Assembly (NCBI RefSeq): GCF_015207605.1
Contig: NZ_JADEWO010000024.1
Span: 1 to 64,000, forward strand
DNA from: Oculatella sp. LEGE 06141
GTDB taxonomy: Bacteria; Cyanobacteriota; Cyanobacteriia; Elainellales; Elainellaceae
Length of the DNA stretch: 64,000 bases
Reading direction: 5' to 3'
Part shown: piece after piece, positions 52,801 through 60,642 of the stretch
Layout of the letters: every line of letters starts with the position of its first letter
Numbering within the stretch: position 1 is the stretch's first letter
Notes under the pieces: model-generated
What the model was told of the DNA's origin: nothing
What the model saw: the letters and a program-made list of their open reading frames with translations, nothing else
Databases searched by the model: none
Made by a program: the position numbers and the translations under genes

Positions 52801-55800
52801 CGACTTAGGGTTGGAAGGCGTTGAAGCTTACGAGATGGCTAAAGAGCTGATTGAAACGACGGATCTGTCAGCCATTCCCCTTAGCCCAATTGATTACATC
52901 AAATGGCGATTGAGTCAGGAAGGCGTAACCGTTGATGAAATCACGGGACGACAAAACATCCTGGAGTATGATTCTCAAGGCAAACAACGGTATGCGAAGC
53001 GCTCAGCGGCGGAAAGTAAACCTCGCAACAAGGTTAAAATCGTCAATCGATTCAATGACGGTTCTTTAGATGTTGTGCTGCTCAACCGCAGTGGAGCCAC
53101 GGGTATTAGCCTCCATGCGTCTGAGAAATTCCAGGATCAACGGCAACGATACATGATTGTGGCTCAGGCTGAACGAGACATCAACCAGGCCATGCAAATG
53201 TTTGGTCGCGTCAATCGATTCGGGCAAGTCGTTGAACCTCAATTTGTTTTATTAGCCAGTGACTTACCTGCTGAAAAACGATTGGGGGCAATTCTATCGA
53301 AGAAAATGGCGAGTCTCAACGCAAACACAACAGCCTCCCGTGACTCAGATTTATCTCCTTCTGATGTGATTGACTTCATGAATGAAATTGGAGAGGAGAT
53401 TATTGCAGAGTTGCTAGAGGGAGATCCAGGATTGGAAGCAAAGCTGTCATTTCCATCTCGGAATCTTCAAGGTGAGTCTTCTGTTGAGTTAATTAGTCGG
53501 GTTACGGGACGGATTCCGCTGCTGGCGATCGCAGAGCAGGAAGAACTGTATCAACTGATTGAGTCAGAAGTAACGGACTTAATTCAGCAGAAAGAAGCAT
53601 TAGGGGAAAACCCGTTGCAAGCAGGCCAACTGAATTTAGATGCTCGCACCGTTGGCCGGATGGAGGTGATTAAAGGCGAGGGATCTGGCGAGTTTGGTGG
53701 TTCGGTTTATTTGGAAGTGGTGGATGCCAGGGTTCCGGTTAAGCCTCCCACCCAACTTGATGTCATCAAGTTGGTTCGTGAGAGTTTGGAGCTTGCCCCA
53801 GTGAGCACCGTTGATGAGCATCGCTTTCAGGAGGTTGCGGCTGTTGCTAAACAATGGGGACTGGCTCAATACGATCAGGTGGTTCAACAGGCTGAAGCAT
53901 ATAAGCAACAAGCACTCAAGGGCAAAAGCGATCCAGAGATAGAGCGACGGCTGCATGATCGCATCACTGCTCAACTGACCCACATCGGGATGGTATTGGA
54001 GCGATTCCCACCAGGAACCCCTATCCGGGTTGAGTCACCGCAGGGACAGATTAGCGATGGGGTGATCACGCGCATTTCCCCAAAAGGGCATAAAGGTAGT
54101 CCTGCTGCTCCAACCAATTGGCGAGTTCACATTCTGACGGCTCAGGCGCAAAGCCTTCAAATTCCCCTATCCAAATTCAATACAGGCCGAACCTCAGCGG
54201 TGTCGGTTGCCGTTCAAGAGAAGATTTGGAACGGTACCCCCGTTTATCGAACATTCGATGATCGCCAAAGTGAACGACGCACGACTCGGCAAATCTTCAC
54301 AGGCGACTTGCTAAAAGCCCATGAACAGTACGCTAACGGACGATTCATCAACTACACCGATAACAAGGGCATGGTGCGACAGGGCTTGATTATGCCTGCC
54401 AGTTTTGATATTGAGCAGGACTTGAGGCAAAAACCTGTACGAGTACCAACCCCTGATTTGGCTAAGGCCATTTTGAATGAGGTCACTAAAAAACGAGGAA
54501 CACTCCAGGATAAGGATAAAACGTTAGCCCTTAAAGTTGAGTCGGTTTCTTTGTTTAGTGATGGGCCACCGAAAGGGTATATCATCCAAACGCCAAAAGC
54601 CTCCAGTGTGGGCGGAAAGTATTTTCTCAACGAGGCTCTGCAAGAAGCTGTCGGGAACGAGTTTATTTCTATCAGCGATCGCATGGAGGTGAAGTTTACA
54701 GCCGATCGGCTAGACGCTGTACTGAACGTTTTGATGACAGAGATGGAGGCTGAACTCTATGTGCATGATGATTTCAAACAACTGGTTCGAGATTATCTAG
54801 GGGCCGAGATGCCGACGCTAGAAATCATTGAGGAAATGGAGAAAGAACCGTATGTTCCCTATGTGCCTGAACCCTCACAGCTCGATATCTCTCGATTAGA
54901 AGCCGTCTATGAGAAGCGATCGCTCCATCCAACTCTTGAAGCTCATCTAAAAACCATTTCGGAAGGAGAGTGGGATGATTTAGCGGCTGAATCAGGGCAA
55001 GCCAGCGAACCCTTCCGTCGAGAACTTGACCAAATCCTGGAGCAGATTTCAGACCAGCTTTACGAAAACGTTCCACTTGAGTCGGCAGTGCAGAAGGTAT
55101 TCAACAACAGGAAACGGTCAACGTTGAGTGATATCCCTGAAAGACTGCTCCAGAGGCAAGCCCCTCAACCAACGGAGCCAAGCGCCACACCACAACCCAA
55201 TGAACCCAAACCACCAACCGAACCACAACCATCGACACCCTCTATTCAAGTGGAATCGGTTGAAAGTGAACCGGAACCCGTAGTGGTAAGCGATCGCCTC
55301 TCTGTGTTGCCCTCTCGGTCACAGCGAGGAGGCGTAGAGCGATCGGTGGCTAAATTCTTGGCTGATGCAGGCATCTCTGAAACGATTATGGAGGGAGAAA
55401 GCTTTCATTTATCCATTGAAAATGAGCCATACATTCCGCTGGTGGTCGAACGGCATTCAGTGGGTGAGGATAAACATTTGCTCTATTTGACTCATTACTT
55501 AGAAAGTCATGGAGATAAATACATTGATACCGAGATGGTTCTGAAGATTCAGAACGGGTTTCTCTCGTTTCAAGAAACGGCTGTGCAGAATCCTGTTCAT
55601 GGAGGAGAGAGTCGTACCCCCGATCGCACGTTTGCTCTGATTTTTGCTAGAAACATCTCGAAGCAAGGGTTTGCATCGGCAGCACGGGAGGCGATCGCTG
55701 CTGTGCCTGTAGAGGTTGTAGCGGCATCCACAGAGCCATCTGTTCAAGAAAACCTTGATCAATCGATAGCCCCCATGCCTGAAGGCCAAACGACTGGTCG

Positions 55801-57898
55801 AGAGGCCAAGGCCAACAACCTTGCTCAAGAAGTCTTGAGTTATTTGAATACGAACGAGATTGTTTCGCTGGGTGAACTGCGTCGAACATTCGGCGCACCG
55901 GACTATGATCCGGAGCGTCCGCTCGACAATCCAGTTCACCAGGCGCTTAAGAGGTTAAGAGATGAAGGAGCGGTTGAGGTCAAAGAGCAAGATTGGGGAG
56001 AACCACGGTTTAGGTTGTCAGAGATGGGAAGAACGTTAGCTATGGAGGGCGATCGCCAAGTTACCAACCAGCCAGAGCCTGAAACAGAAGCACTGAATGC
56101 AGATGATACTCAGCTTTATCCTGCAACGCTTGAAGCGTATCGGGTCAGATCTCCTGAAGTAAGAAAAGGGGTTATCGATGAGTACAATGGCACCCTCAAT
56201 CAGTTGGAATCCGTTGAAGGAATGAAAACTCTAGAGCCTGCAACGGTAGAGGTGCAGGCTTCTCAACCCATTGGTTGGCTGGCTGATGATAGTCGGCTTC
56301 TTACTTATGAAGACAAAACGGGTCGAGGTTCGCTATTGGTGTTGTCTGAAGAAATGGAGCAATTGGCTCAAATCTTTCAGCAGCCGTTGTTAGAGCCACA
56401 GATCCGGCAACAGATTGCAACTATTTTTAAGGATGAGGTTCCACCAGAAAAAGTGGATGCAGTTGTCGATGCCATTCTCAGTCATCGCCAACGGTTCAAT
56501 CCGAAACAATCTGAAACTCAGTCACAGGCGAACCGCTTTCCTGGAGAGGATACCCCTACCATTCGCCACAACTTAGAGAAAAATGGTATTGAAGTTCAGT
56601 TTGCGAGTAAGCCAGATGATAAGGCTATCTTTGAACATCTCAAGGCTTTAAATTTTCGTTTTAGTGGTCAGCAAGAATTATGGTGGGTCAAATACTCTGA
56701 GACCCGTTGGCAGAAAGTTCACGACTATTTTGGGATGTCTCCTCAAACCCAACAGTCGGAGGTTACAGATTCTGGCGTTTCTACCCCGTCTACAACGGTG
56801 AGCGATCGCCAAGAGCAGACTCAGACTAACGTTGCAGCAGCGGTGAACCGCTTTTTACAAGAAGCGGGACTGCTTTCCTCCGTTGAACTGACCTCACAGC
56901 CTGCTACATCGGATGTGGCAAGTCTTGGAGTCGAGCCAGAACAGCACGGGCAGGCTCTCCCCATCCAGGATCAATCAATGCCAAACAACGTTGATTCTAG
57001 TAAGCGCCCTCAACCTGAAGAGATGCCACACCGAGCGATCGCTGAAGTGCCTGTAATTGAGCAACCTTCCCCTACTACGGTGGATGAACCCTCTGGTAAC
57101 CGGGCAGAGGCTACTGTTTCTCCTGAAATGCAATGGATAAGCGTGAGGCAGGATTTAGTAGAGACCGGATTGCCTGCCCCGTTAATAGATCGCTTGCATG
57201 AACGGGGGCTGGTTCGTGCCGATGAGAAGAATCGTGCTGATTTCGTTCGCCATGAGCTTAGTGAGGCTACCTGGCAACGGGGCAATCCGTCTGAATCAGG
57301 CTGGTTTTGGTTGGGATCTGGCAAAGGCAACGTCCAGCGAGTATTCCTGACTCAATCCCCGGTTGAAGCGTTGTCGCTGGCTATCTTAGACAAAGAGAAA
57401 CGCCCACCGGATGCCGTCACTGTTTATCTGGCTCAAAATGAATCAGGGCAATTGCCGCTGAAGGCACTACAACAGGTGCTAGACCAGGGAGGCCGTATTG
57501 CACTGGCGTTTGATAATAACCATGCTGGAGAGCAGAAAGCCTGGGATGTGGCTCGATCGCTGCCAGGTGCGCGACGGATTCAACCAGAGCATCTGGATTG
57601 GAATCAGCAGTTACGTTCCCAATCTGAACCACTGGCGAAGGTCGTACCTGCGTTCAGTGCAGACCAAAAAGAGACATTGCGATCGCTCTGGCGATTTCAT
57701 TCGGCTGGCAGAGCACAAGGCATGAAGCCTGAGCAGTTGGCTCGCATCACTGAGATCGCTAAAGCTTATATCCACGGAGAGCCAGTGCCAGAGAAAGCAC
57801 GAGCTGTTATGCAGCGCGTTTTACATCAGTCTCAAGTTCAAGCCCAACAAGGGCGATCGCTGCAACAGACTCAAAGGCAAAAGATGGAAGTGGGCTAA
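49814..57898 (+). CDS. Giant DNA methyltransferase / strawberry-notch-like helicase / Toprim protein
   Basis: A 2694-codon open frame (TTG 49814 or GTG 49820). Residues about 100-320 form an N6-adenine-type methyltransferase: motif I YEPAAGHGALL, motif IV IIANPPFG. Residues 330-505 are a disordered linker overlapping a nested gene. From about 590 comes an SF2 helicase of the strawberry-notch type: DQTGNGKGR near 606, FDEAHEAGG near 730, MQMFGRVNRFG near 1131. A winged-helix-like domain (about 1995-2075) and a Toprim-like domain (about 2505-2600, FLTQSPVEALS and IALAFDNNHAGE) follow. An internal ATG at 51353 with AAGGAGGA could start the helicase alone (2181 aa). Such proteins occur on phages and plasmids. 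Confidence 0.85.
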   Translation: MSVNSEQRQKLIQIYADHLSSGQRFSTIIEARKLAQPVLGQRVESGTPMAKWVDEVVESAVVRTAQGIVRHAQNSYQAYDQLVDLLERQPSLNVRSSTSVLQQAYSTPVPISYLGSVLAGLSPQHTVYEPAAGHGALLLNCDPAKATVNELNPDRAADLRAQGYEVTEHDAALYQPTTKHDVIIANPPFGRVRGSDGRPRHFEMTGSRRSTSQIDQAIAFKALDAMKDDGRGVLILGGKLTDDESTRSEAYNTLESRSFFKALYDQYRVVEHITVWGALYRKQGAGFPIDLIVVHGRGKSSLSLPAADVPPIYKSFSELKELLPYVEYQRSPSVELPPVRFIPGRLDAETRGRPGAVSSEDSPRLDADGLADLSSVDAIAPAISDFELDESAGRKSGGDTRVDDGSAQPTGGGRTAESIRDESDSDSSTPNTLGLELGGEANRRGSNVDRDVLGREQRDRVPMPDSTPNRDERSPRADGTPRHHHAGELARMPDDERLELISPELQQPQGGVLMEGREERNVLYIPRSNGRSPGTLIPSNMETAAQRALDRVERRRGDIDQFVQDRLGYTSREQLHGVLYAEQIDSLALSFDQQERGMGFLNADQTGNGKGRFGAASIIDAKRRGYIPVFVTQKPNLYNAMLTDLTDIGFPGITPFVTNNNLTLDLDDGRQIKTYANADQELAMLTVAQEGLGAYDAIFTTYDQLQTLKSQEPYRRHFLRTIAPRAVFIFDEAHEAGGSTNDQSWKKRDAAPNRAEFVRSLVNQAAGVVFMSATATKEPAVMDLYARRTEAVNFVDLGSLKSSLKSGGIPIQQYAAVKFVAAGHILRRERSFEGISFEARKVPVDRDVADGISAIMRSIAQFDKEKDKALADLEKEHKKEAKKLSIDNSVGAAGIQSTNFTSLMHNAIDQALLAQKAEATVQDAIQAMKRDQKPIIALASTMDSFIDWYAKENNLEPGDLVDISFTDVLDRYLERSREYLIADHDGLISRERLTDGDLGLEGVEAYEMAKELIETTDLSAIPLSPIDYIKWRLSQEGVTVDEITGRQNILEYDSQGKQRYAKRSAAESKPRNKVKIVNRFNDGSLDVVLLNRSGATGISLHASEKFQDQRQRYMIVAQAERDINQAMQMFGRVNRFGQVVEPQFVLLASDLPAEKRLGAILSKKMASLNANTTASRDSDLSPSDVIDFMNEIGEEIIAELLEGDPGLEAKLSFPSRNLQGESSVELISRVTGRIPLLAIAEQEELYQLIESEVTDLIQQKEALGENPLQAGQLNLDARTVGRMEVIKGEGSGEFGGSVYLEVVDARVPVKPPTQLDVIKLVRESLELAPVSTVDEHRFQEVAAVAKQWGLAQYDQVVQQAEAYKQQALKGKSDPEIERRLHDRITAQLTHIGMVLERFPPGTPIRVESPQGQISDGVITRISPKGHKGSPAAPTNWRVHILTAQAQSLQIPLSKFNTGRTSAVSVAVQEKIWNGTPVYRTFDDRQSERRTTRQIFTGDLLKAHEQYANGRFINYTDNKGMVRQGLIMPASFDIEQDLRQKPVRVPTPDLAKAILNEVTKKRGTLQDKDKTLALKVESVSLFSDGPPKGYIIQTPKASSVGGKYFLNEALQEAVGNEFISISDRMEVKFTADRLDAVLNVLMTEMEAELYVHDDFKQLVRDYLGAEMPTLEIIEEMEKEPYVPYVPEPSQLDISRLEAVYEKRSLHPTLEAHLKTISEGEWDDLAAESGQASEPFRRELDQILEQISDQLYENVPLESAVQKVFNNRKRSTLSDIPERLLQRQAPQPTEPSATPQPNEPKPPTEPQPSTPSIQVESVESEPEPVVVSDRLSVLPSRSQRGGVERSVAKFLADAGISETIMEGESFHLSIENEPYIPLVVERHSVGEDKHLLYLTHYLESHGDKYIDTEMVLKIQNGFLSFQETAVQNPVHGGESRTPDRTFALIFARNISKQGFASAAREAIAAVPVEVVAASTEPSVQENLDQSIAPMPEGQTTGREAKANNLAQEVLSYLNTNEIVSLGELRRTFGAPDYDPERPLDNPVHQALKRLRDEGAVEVKEQDWGEPRFRLSEMGRTLAMEGDRQVTNQPEPETEALNADDTQLYPATLEAYRVRSPEVRKGVIDEYNGTLNQLESVEGMKTLEPATVEVQASQPIGWLADDSRLLTYEDKTGRGSLLVLSEEMEQLAQIFQQPLLEPQIRQQIATIFKDEVPPEKVDAVVDAILSHRQRFNPKQSETQSQANRFPGEDTPTIRHNLEKNGIEVQFASKPDDKAIFEHLKALNFRFSGQQELWWVKYSETRWQKVHDYFGMSPQTQQSEVTDSGVSTPSTTVSDRQEQTQTNVAAAVNRFLQEAGLLSSVELTSQPATSDVASLGVEPEQHGQALPIQDQSMPNNVDSSKRPQPEEMPHRAIAEVPVIEQPSPTTVDEPSGNRAEATVSPEMQWISVRQDLVETGLPAPLIDRLHERGLVRADEKNRADFVRHELSEATWQRGNPSESGWFWLGSGKGNVQRVFLTQSPVEALSLAILDKEKRPPDAVTVYLAQNESGQLPLKALQQVLDQGGRIALAFDNNHAGEQKAWDVARSLPGARRIQPEHLDWNQQLRSQSEPLAKVVPAFSADQKETLRSLWRFHSAGRAQGMKPEQLARITEIAKAYIHGEPVPEKARAVMQRVLHQSQVQAQQGRSLQQTQRQKMEVG
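50787..51314 (+). CDS. Nested gene in the +1 frame of the giant ORF, 175 aa, unknown function
   Basis: The frame starts ATG 50787 with AAGGAA at 50771 and ends TGA 51314. The translation is well formed and rich in hydrophobic/aromatic patterns: ALFLVRIPPDLMQMDWQTYL, LWAWSWAERLIDEDRTWIGM, ITLENWLGCLM. The giant ORF's own frame here is low-complexity (Gly/Asp/Arg/Ser) and looks like an overprinted linker. The next start signal, AAGGAGGA then ATG 51353, follows the stop by 38 nt, as in an ordinary three-gene operon. No family recognised. Confidence 0.6.
   Translation: MSNTSDRRPLNFPQYGSFQDVWMPKPEGDQALFLVRIPPDLMQMDWQTYLALMRSRLQFLILSWMNQPGGSQVATHELMTAALNQLEGGEPPSLFVTNQIRTPVPLTLWAWSWAERLIDEDRTWIGMYWEENSEIEYPCPIQRPTEMSDRQELMELHDIITLENWLGCLMTNDSN
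51339..51346 (+). promoter_or_regulatory. Internal ribosome-binding site (AAGGAGGA) before ATG 51353
   Basis: A near-perfect Shine-Dalgarno 6 nt before an ATG in the giant ORF frame, just after the nested gene's stop. It suggests separate translation of the helicase part. Confidence 0.6.
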
Positions 57899-57970
57899 TA
57901 ATTCCCGTCTCGCTTCCGAACCTTGACGATCGCTAAAGCATTGAAAAAATAAGGACACCAGGCTAAACAC

Positions 57971-58210
57971 ATGAACGAACGCAATTCTGAAACAGACCAA
58001 TCTGCCAATACAGCAAAACCAACTAATCGTGAGCCAACATTTGATTTTGCAGCAGACCGGGAAAACCAACGAATCGCTTGGGCTAACCTTGAGCGGATTG
58101 AAGCTAACCTTAAGCGAATTGAAGCAGGAATTCAAATCGCTAAGGAACACGATCGCAGAGCAAGGGAGTACCTTTCAGATCTTCAGCGCCCCAAGCCAAA
58201 TATTGAGTGA
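57971..58210 (+). CDS. Small coiled-coil protein, copy 1
   Basis: A 79-residue charged helical protein; the core AWANLERIEANLKRIEAGIQ (residues 36-55) is a heptad-like coiled coil. It starts with MNERNSET, identical to copy 2, within the duplicated segment. It follows the giant ORF by 72 bp with AAGGACACC upstream. Function unknown; perhaps an accessory to the helicase. Confidence 0.6.
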   Translation: MNERNSETDQSANTAKPTNREPTFDFAADRENQRIAWANLERIEANLKRIEAGIQIAKEHDRRAREYLSDLQRPKPNIE

Positions 58211-58222
58211 CAAATGTGCTTG

Positions 58223-58355
58223 TATCCACGGGGAGCCAGTGCCAGAGAAAGCACGAGCTGTTATGCAGCGCGTTTTACATCAGTCTCAAGTTCAAGCCCA
58301 ACAAGGGCGATCGCTGCAACAGACTCAAAGGCAAAAGATGGAAGTGGGCTAATCA
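58223..58355 (+). pseudogene. Duplicated 3' fragment of the giant helicase gene
   Basis: The last 43 codons of the giant ORF (HGEPVPEKARAVMQRVLHQS onward, ending QRQKMEVG) reappear here, in frame with the fragment's own stop at 58350-58352, without the rest of the gene. It is a by-product of the duplication that gave two small coiled-coil genes. Confidence 0.8.
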
Positions 58356-58425
58356 TATTCCGTCTCGCTTCCAAACCTTGACGATCGCTAAAGCATTGAA
58401 AAAATAAGGACACCAGGCTAAACAC

Positions 58426-58644
58426 ATGAACGAACGCAATTCTGAAACAGGCCGACCTGACAGCACAACAGAATCAATTGACCATCAGCCAAAATTTAAC
58501 CCTGAAATAGATGACGAAAGACTACGACGTGTTTGGGCTAACCTTGAGCAAATTGAGGCAGGGCTTAAGCAAATTGCAGAAGGAATTCAAATCGCTGACG
58601 AATACAATCGCAGAACACAAAAACACCTTGCAGAGCTTGAGTGA
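58426..58644 (+). CDS. Small coiled-coil protein, copy 2
   Basis: A 72-residue paralog of the 57971 product. The core VWANLEQIEAGLKQIAEGIQ (residues 36-55) aligns with copy 1, and overall identity outside the shared first eight residues is only about half. Same leader with AAGGACACC. Function unknown. Confidence 0.6.
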   Translation: MNERNSETGRPDSTTESIDHQPKFNPEIDDERLRRVWANLEQIEAGLKQIAEGIQIADEYNRRTQKHLAELE

Positions 58645-58700
58645 TGAATGCGTCACAGTCGAAAAAAATAGCCAACTGGAGATTTTGCAATCACCGTTGG

Positions 58701-59093
58701 CTAAATTAACGAGGTTTGAGTCACTTGTTCCGTTTTGAACATAGAACCAGTGGCTTTTTTACTGGATTTTACGGTTGGCTTGGGGATGCCATAGTTTGAC
58801 TGAATTAGCTCCACATTTGTCAAAGGCACAACAATGCCCTCTCGTTGAAGAGTCTCTGAGAAACTAGAGGAAGACACGATCGCATTGTCTCCCTCTATGC
58901 GAAGCACAACGATGACCCAATTTCCCCAAGCACGATGTTTGTTCCAATTGTCTCCTCCTGGCGGTTGCCAGCAGCCATTAGTCCTCCACTGATACACTAA
59001 TGCTTGTGCTTGTGCTTCAGTTGCATTTGGAGGAGTGTATTTGTAGCAAGCAACCCTATCTCCAATTTGAATCTTAGTCGTGCCACTATTCAT
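58701..59093 (-). CDS. Hypothetical small soluble protein
   Basis: I use ATG 59093 (130 aa), which overlaps the stop of the upstream gene (ATGAATAG), rather than ATG 59108, which lacks a ribosome site. The N-terminal half has an SH3-like beta pattern (IQIGDRVACYKYTPP, WGNWVIVVLRIEGDNAIVSS), and the C-terminus is basic (VKSSKKATGSMFKTEQ). No family recognised. Co-transcribed with the two genes upstream. Confidence 0.55.
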   Translation of the reverse strand: MNSGTTKIQIGDRVACYKYTPPNATEAQAQALVYQWRTNGCWQPPGGDNWNKHRAWGNWVIVVLRIEGDNAIVSSSSFSETLQREGIVVPLTNVELIQSNYGIPKPTVKSSKKATGSMFKTEQVTQTSLI

Positions 59094-59403
59094 CTCTGCA
59101 ACCACCATCTAAAACAACCAATCTGTTTTTTGGATCAGTCAGCTGTTCTGAGGGATTAGCCCAAACCTCTGGAAACGACTCGATTTCAACTCCTTCACTT
59201 TTAGCGATCGCGGCTACCATTACCAGAGCAGCTTGGGCACGTTCAGCGTACCCTTTTGCTTGTTTGAGATACAGATTGATGAGTATTGAGAACTCAGCTT
59301 GCTCGATCACATCAATCTGTTGAGACAGTTCTTGTAGTTCGCGGATAGCCGTTTCAATCACTTCTTTGTGCTGAGCGATCGCATTTGTATTGATATCGTC
59401 CAT
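59086..59403 (-). CDS. Hypothetical helical protein
   Basis: I use ATG 59403 (105 aa), with AAGGAG upstream; the frame is open further but overlaps the TGT-like gene. Helical segments (EVIETAIRELQELSQQIDVI, FSILINLYLKQAKGYAERAQ) dominate. It sits 13 nt after the TGT-like gene and overlaps the next start. Function unknown. Confidence 0.55.
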   Translation of the reverse strand: MDDINTNAIAQHKEVIETAIRELQELSQQIDVIEQAEFSILINLYLKQAKGYAERAQAALVMVAAIAKSEGVEIESFPEVWANPSEQLTDPKNRLVVLDGGCRDE

Positions 59404-59416
59404 ACCCTTTTCTCCT

Positions 59417-60190
59417 TCAATCAGAGTTTGCATAAGGTTCACGGAGAAAGTCAGCGAGTGCTTTCGCATTCTCAATACAACGTTTCTCCCGGTTCCAATC
59501 ACGAGCAAAGCTAAGCACCCTGGCTGGAGCTTGGCTGAGCCGTCCCGACCTGGAATGCTTGAAAATGACAGCGCCTTTTCTCGCTCCAACTAGCCAGTGA
59601 GAGGAGTCAGCGGAATAGAGGCAATCGGCCAGTTCTTCGATCGCTCGTTCCCAGCAGAGACCGAAGACATGGAATTGGTCTCCATGCCACTGGCATAACT
59701 GCTTGAGATAAGCAAAATTCTGCTCTCGCCGTTCTTCGTCGGCTTTAATGTCGGCTGGATCTCGATCCCTTCGTTTGTCAACCCGGAGCCAGGGGACACA
59801 GCCCCCGATTCCAACTAACGGAGCTTCATCGAGCATTTCATGAAGCATGGATTCATCGCTTCCCCACGTCCACACAGGGAGTAGGTTGGCGATTCCCCAA
59901 TCCTTTAGCAATCGCCACCGAGCAAAGCTCCAGACTGGATCGCCAATGATGTCGGGATCTGTGACAAAGGCAAACGGTTGAGTTTTCCACAACTCCATGT
60001 AGTCCTCGAAGTCAATGATCTCGACTCCCTTCTTGAACTGGCGGTAAGCTCCTGAATCGAGGGCGGTTTCAATCTCCCATCCCTGGATGTTTTTCAAATC
60101 AACAGGATCAACGAGAACTCGCTGAATCCCTGCGGCTTGCAACATCGCTACTTCTGATTTGCTAGCAATGCCACTGAAATAGAATTTCAT
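59417..60190 (-). CDS. TGT-like (tRNA-guanine transglycosylase fold) protein
   Basis: I use ATG 60190 (257 aa), as the upstream extension to 60394 runs through the ssb terminator. Features of a small TGT-type TIM barrel: ALDSGAYRQF near 44, FVTDPDIIGD near 76, APLVGIGGCVPWL near 124, FHVFGL near 172, SADSSHWLVGARKGAV near 193. Phage and plasmid relatives (DpdA-like) insert 7-deazaguanine bases into DNA. No preQ0 synthesis genes are seen here, so a DNA- or tRNA-modifying role is inferred. Confidence 0.6.
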   Translation of the reverse strand: MKFYFSGIASKSEVAMLQAAGIQRVLVDPVDLKNIQGWEIETALDSGAYRQFKKGVEIIDFEDYMELWKTQPFAFVTDPDIIGDPVWSFARWRLLKDWGIANLLPVWTWGSDESMLHEMLDEAPLVGIGGCVPWLRVDKRRDRDPADIKADEERREQNFAYLKQLCQWHGDQFHVFGLCWERAIEELADCLYSADSSHWLVGARKGAVIFKHSRSGRLSQAPARVLSFARDWNREKRCIENAKALADFLREPYANSD

Positions 60191-60211
60191 CAAATTACCT
60201 TTTGCTATACA

Positions 60212-60246
60212 ACAAAAAGAGCCACACCTGAGTAGGCATGGCTCTT
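60212..60246 (-). terminator. Intrinsic terminator of the ssb gene
   Basis: On the minus strand AAGAGCCA, a 14-nt loop, TGGCTCTT, then a T-run (plus-strand AAAAA at 60214-60218). It lies just after the ssb stop. Confidence 0.75.
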
Positions 60247-60272
60247 GCAGTAATGCACCCTTATTTGTTGGG

Positions 60273-60623
60273 TTAGTATTCGTCGCTTGTGGAATCTCCA
60301 TTCTCCCGTTTAGGGCCAAGCAGTTCGAGTCGATCGACTCGAATGACTGGTTTCGATCGTTCAGCCCCAGTGCTGCGATCTTGCCAGTAGTCAAATTTGA
60401 GTGAGCCAGTGATGCCCACTAAACTACCTTTGCGGACATAGTTGGCGGCAATTTCTGCTGTTTTACCCCAGATTTCTAAGCTAAACCAGTCTGGTTCCTC
60501 ACTGTTACGCCGTCGTCGATCGACCGCAAGCGTTAGATTACAAACCACCGTGCCTGACTCGAAATACTTCACATCGGGGTCTCTGCCTGCACGACCCACC
60601 AGAGTAACCGCATTAATCGGCAT
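60273..60623 (-). CDS. ssb: Single-stranded DNA-binding protein
   Basis: A 116-residue SSB with the usual cyanobacterial start PINAVTLVGRAGRDPDVKYF and OB-fold pattern (VVCNLTLAVDRRRR, WFSLEIWGKTAEIAANYV, GSLVGITGSLKFDYWQD). The C-terminus (NGDSTSDEY) is acidic but lacks the classical DDDIPF tip. On a conjugative plasmid it would coat transferred single strands. It is 19 nt downstream of a second SSB-like gene. Confidence 0.92.
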   Translation of the reverse strand: MPINAVTLVGRAGRDPDVKYFESGTVVCNLTLAVDRRRRNSEEPDWFSLEIWGKTAEIAANYVRKGSLVGITGSLKFDYWQDRSTGAERSKPVIRVDRLELLGPKRENGDSTSDEY

Positions 60624-60642
60624 AGCTGTTTTCTCCTAAATA

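Larger units (their letters stand above)
57769..58450 (+). repeat. Direct repeat of about 227 bp (57769-57995 and 58223-58450)
   Basis: Each copy holds the last 43 codons of the giant ORF, a short leader and the first 8 codons (MNERNSET) of a small gene. The copies differ by a few substitutions and a 1-nt indel, while the small genes beyond the repeat have diverged strongly. Confidence 0.9.

Noticed and set aside
57821-58150. Minus-strand frame of 109 codons with a hydrophobic stretch
   Set aside because: It is antisense to the giant ORF end and the small coiled-coil gene; no ribosome site or independent support.
59421-59445. Another TTTGCATAA occurrence resembling the shared promoter box
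   Set aside because: It lies at the 3' end of the TGT-like gene, lacks the GATAA-like element at the right spacing and has no gene on that strand.
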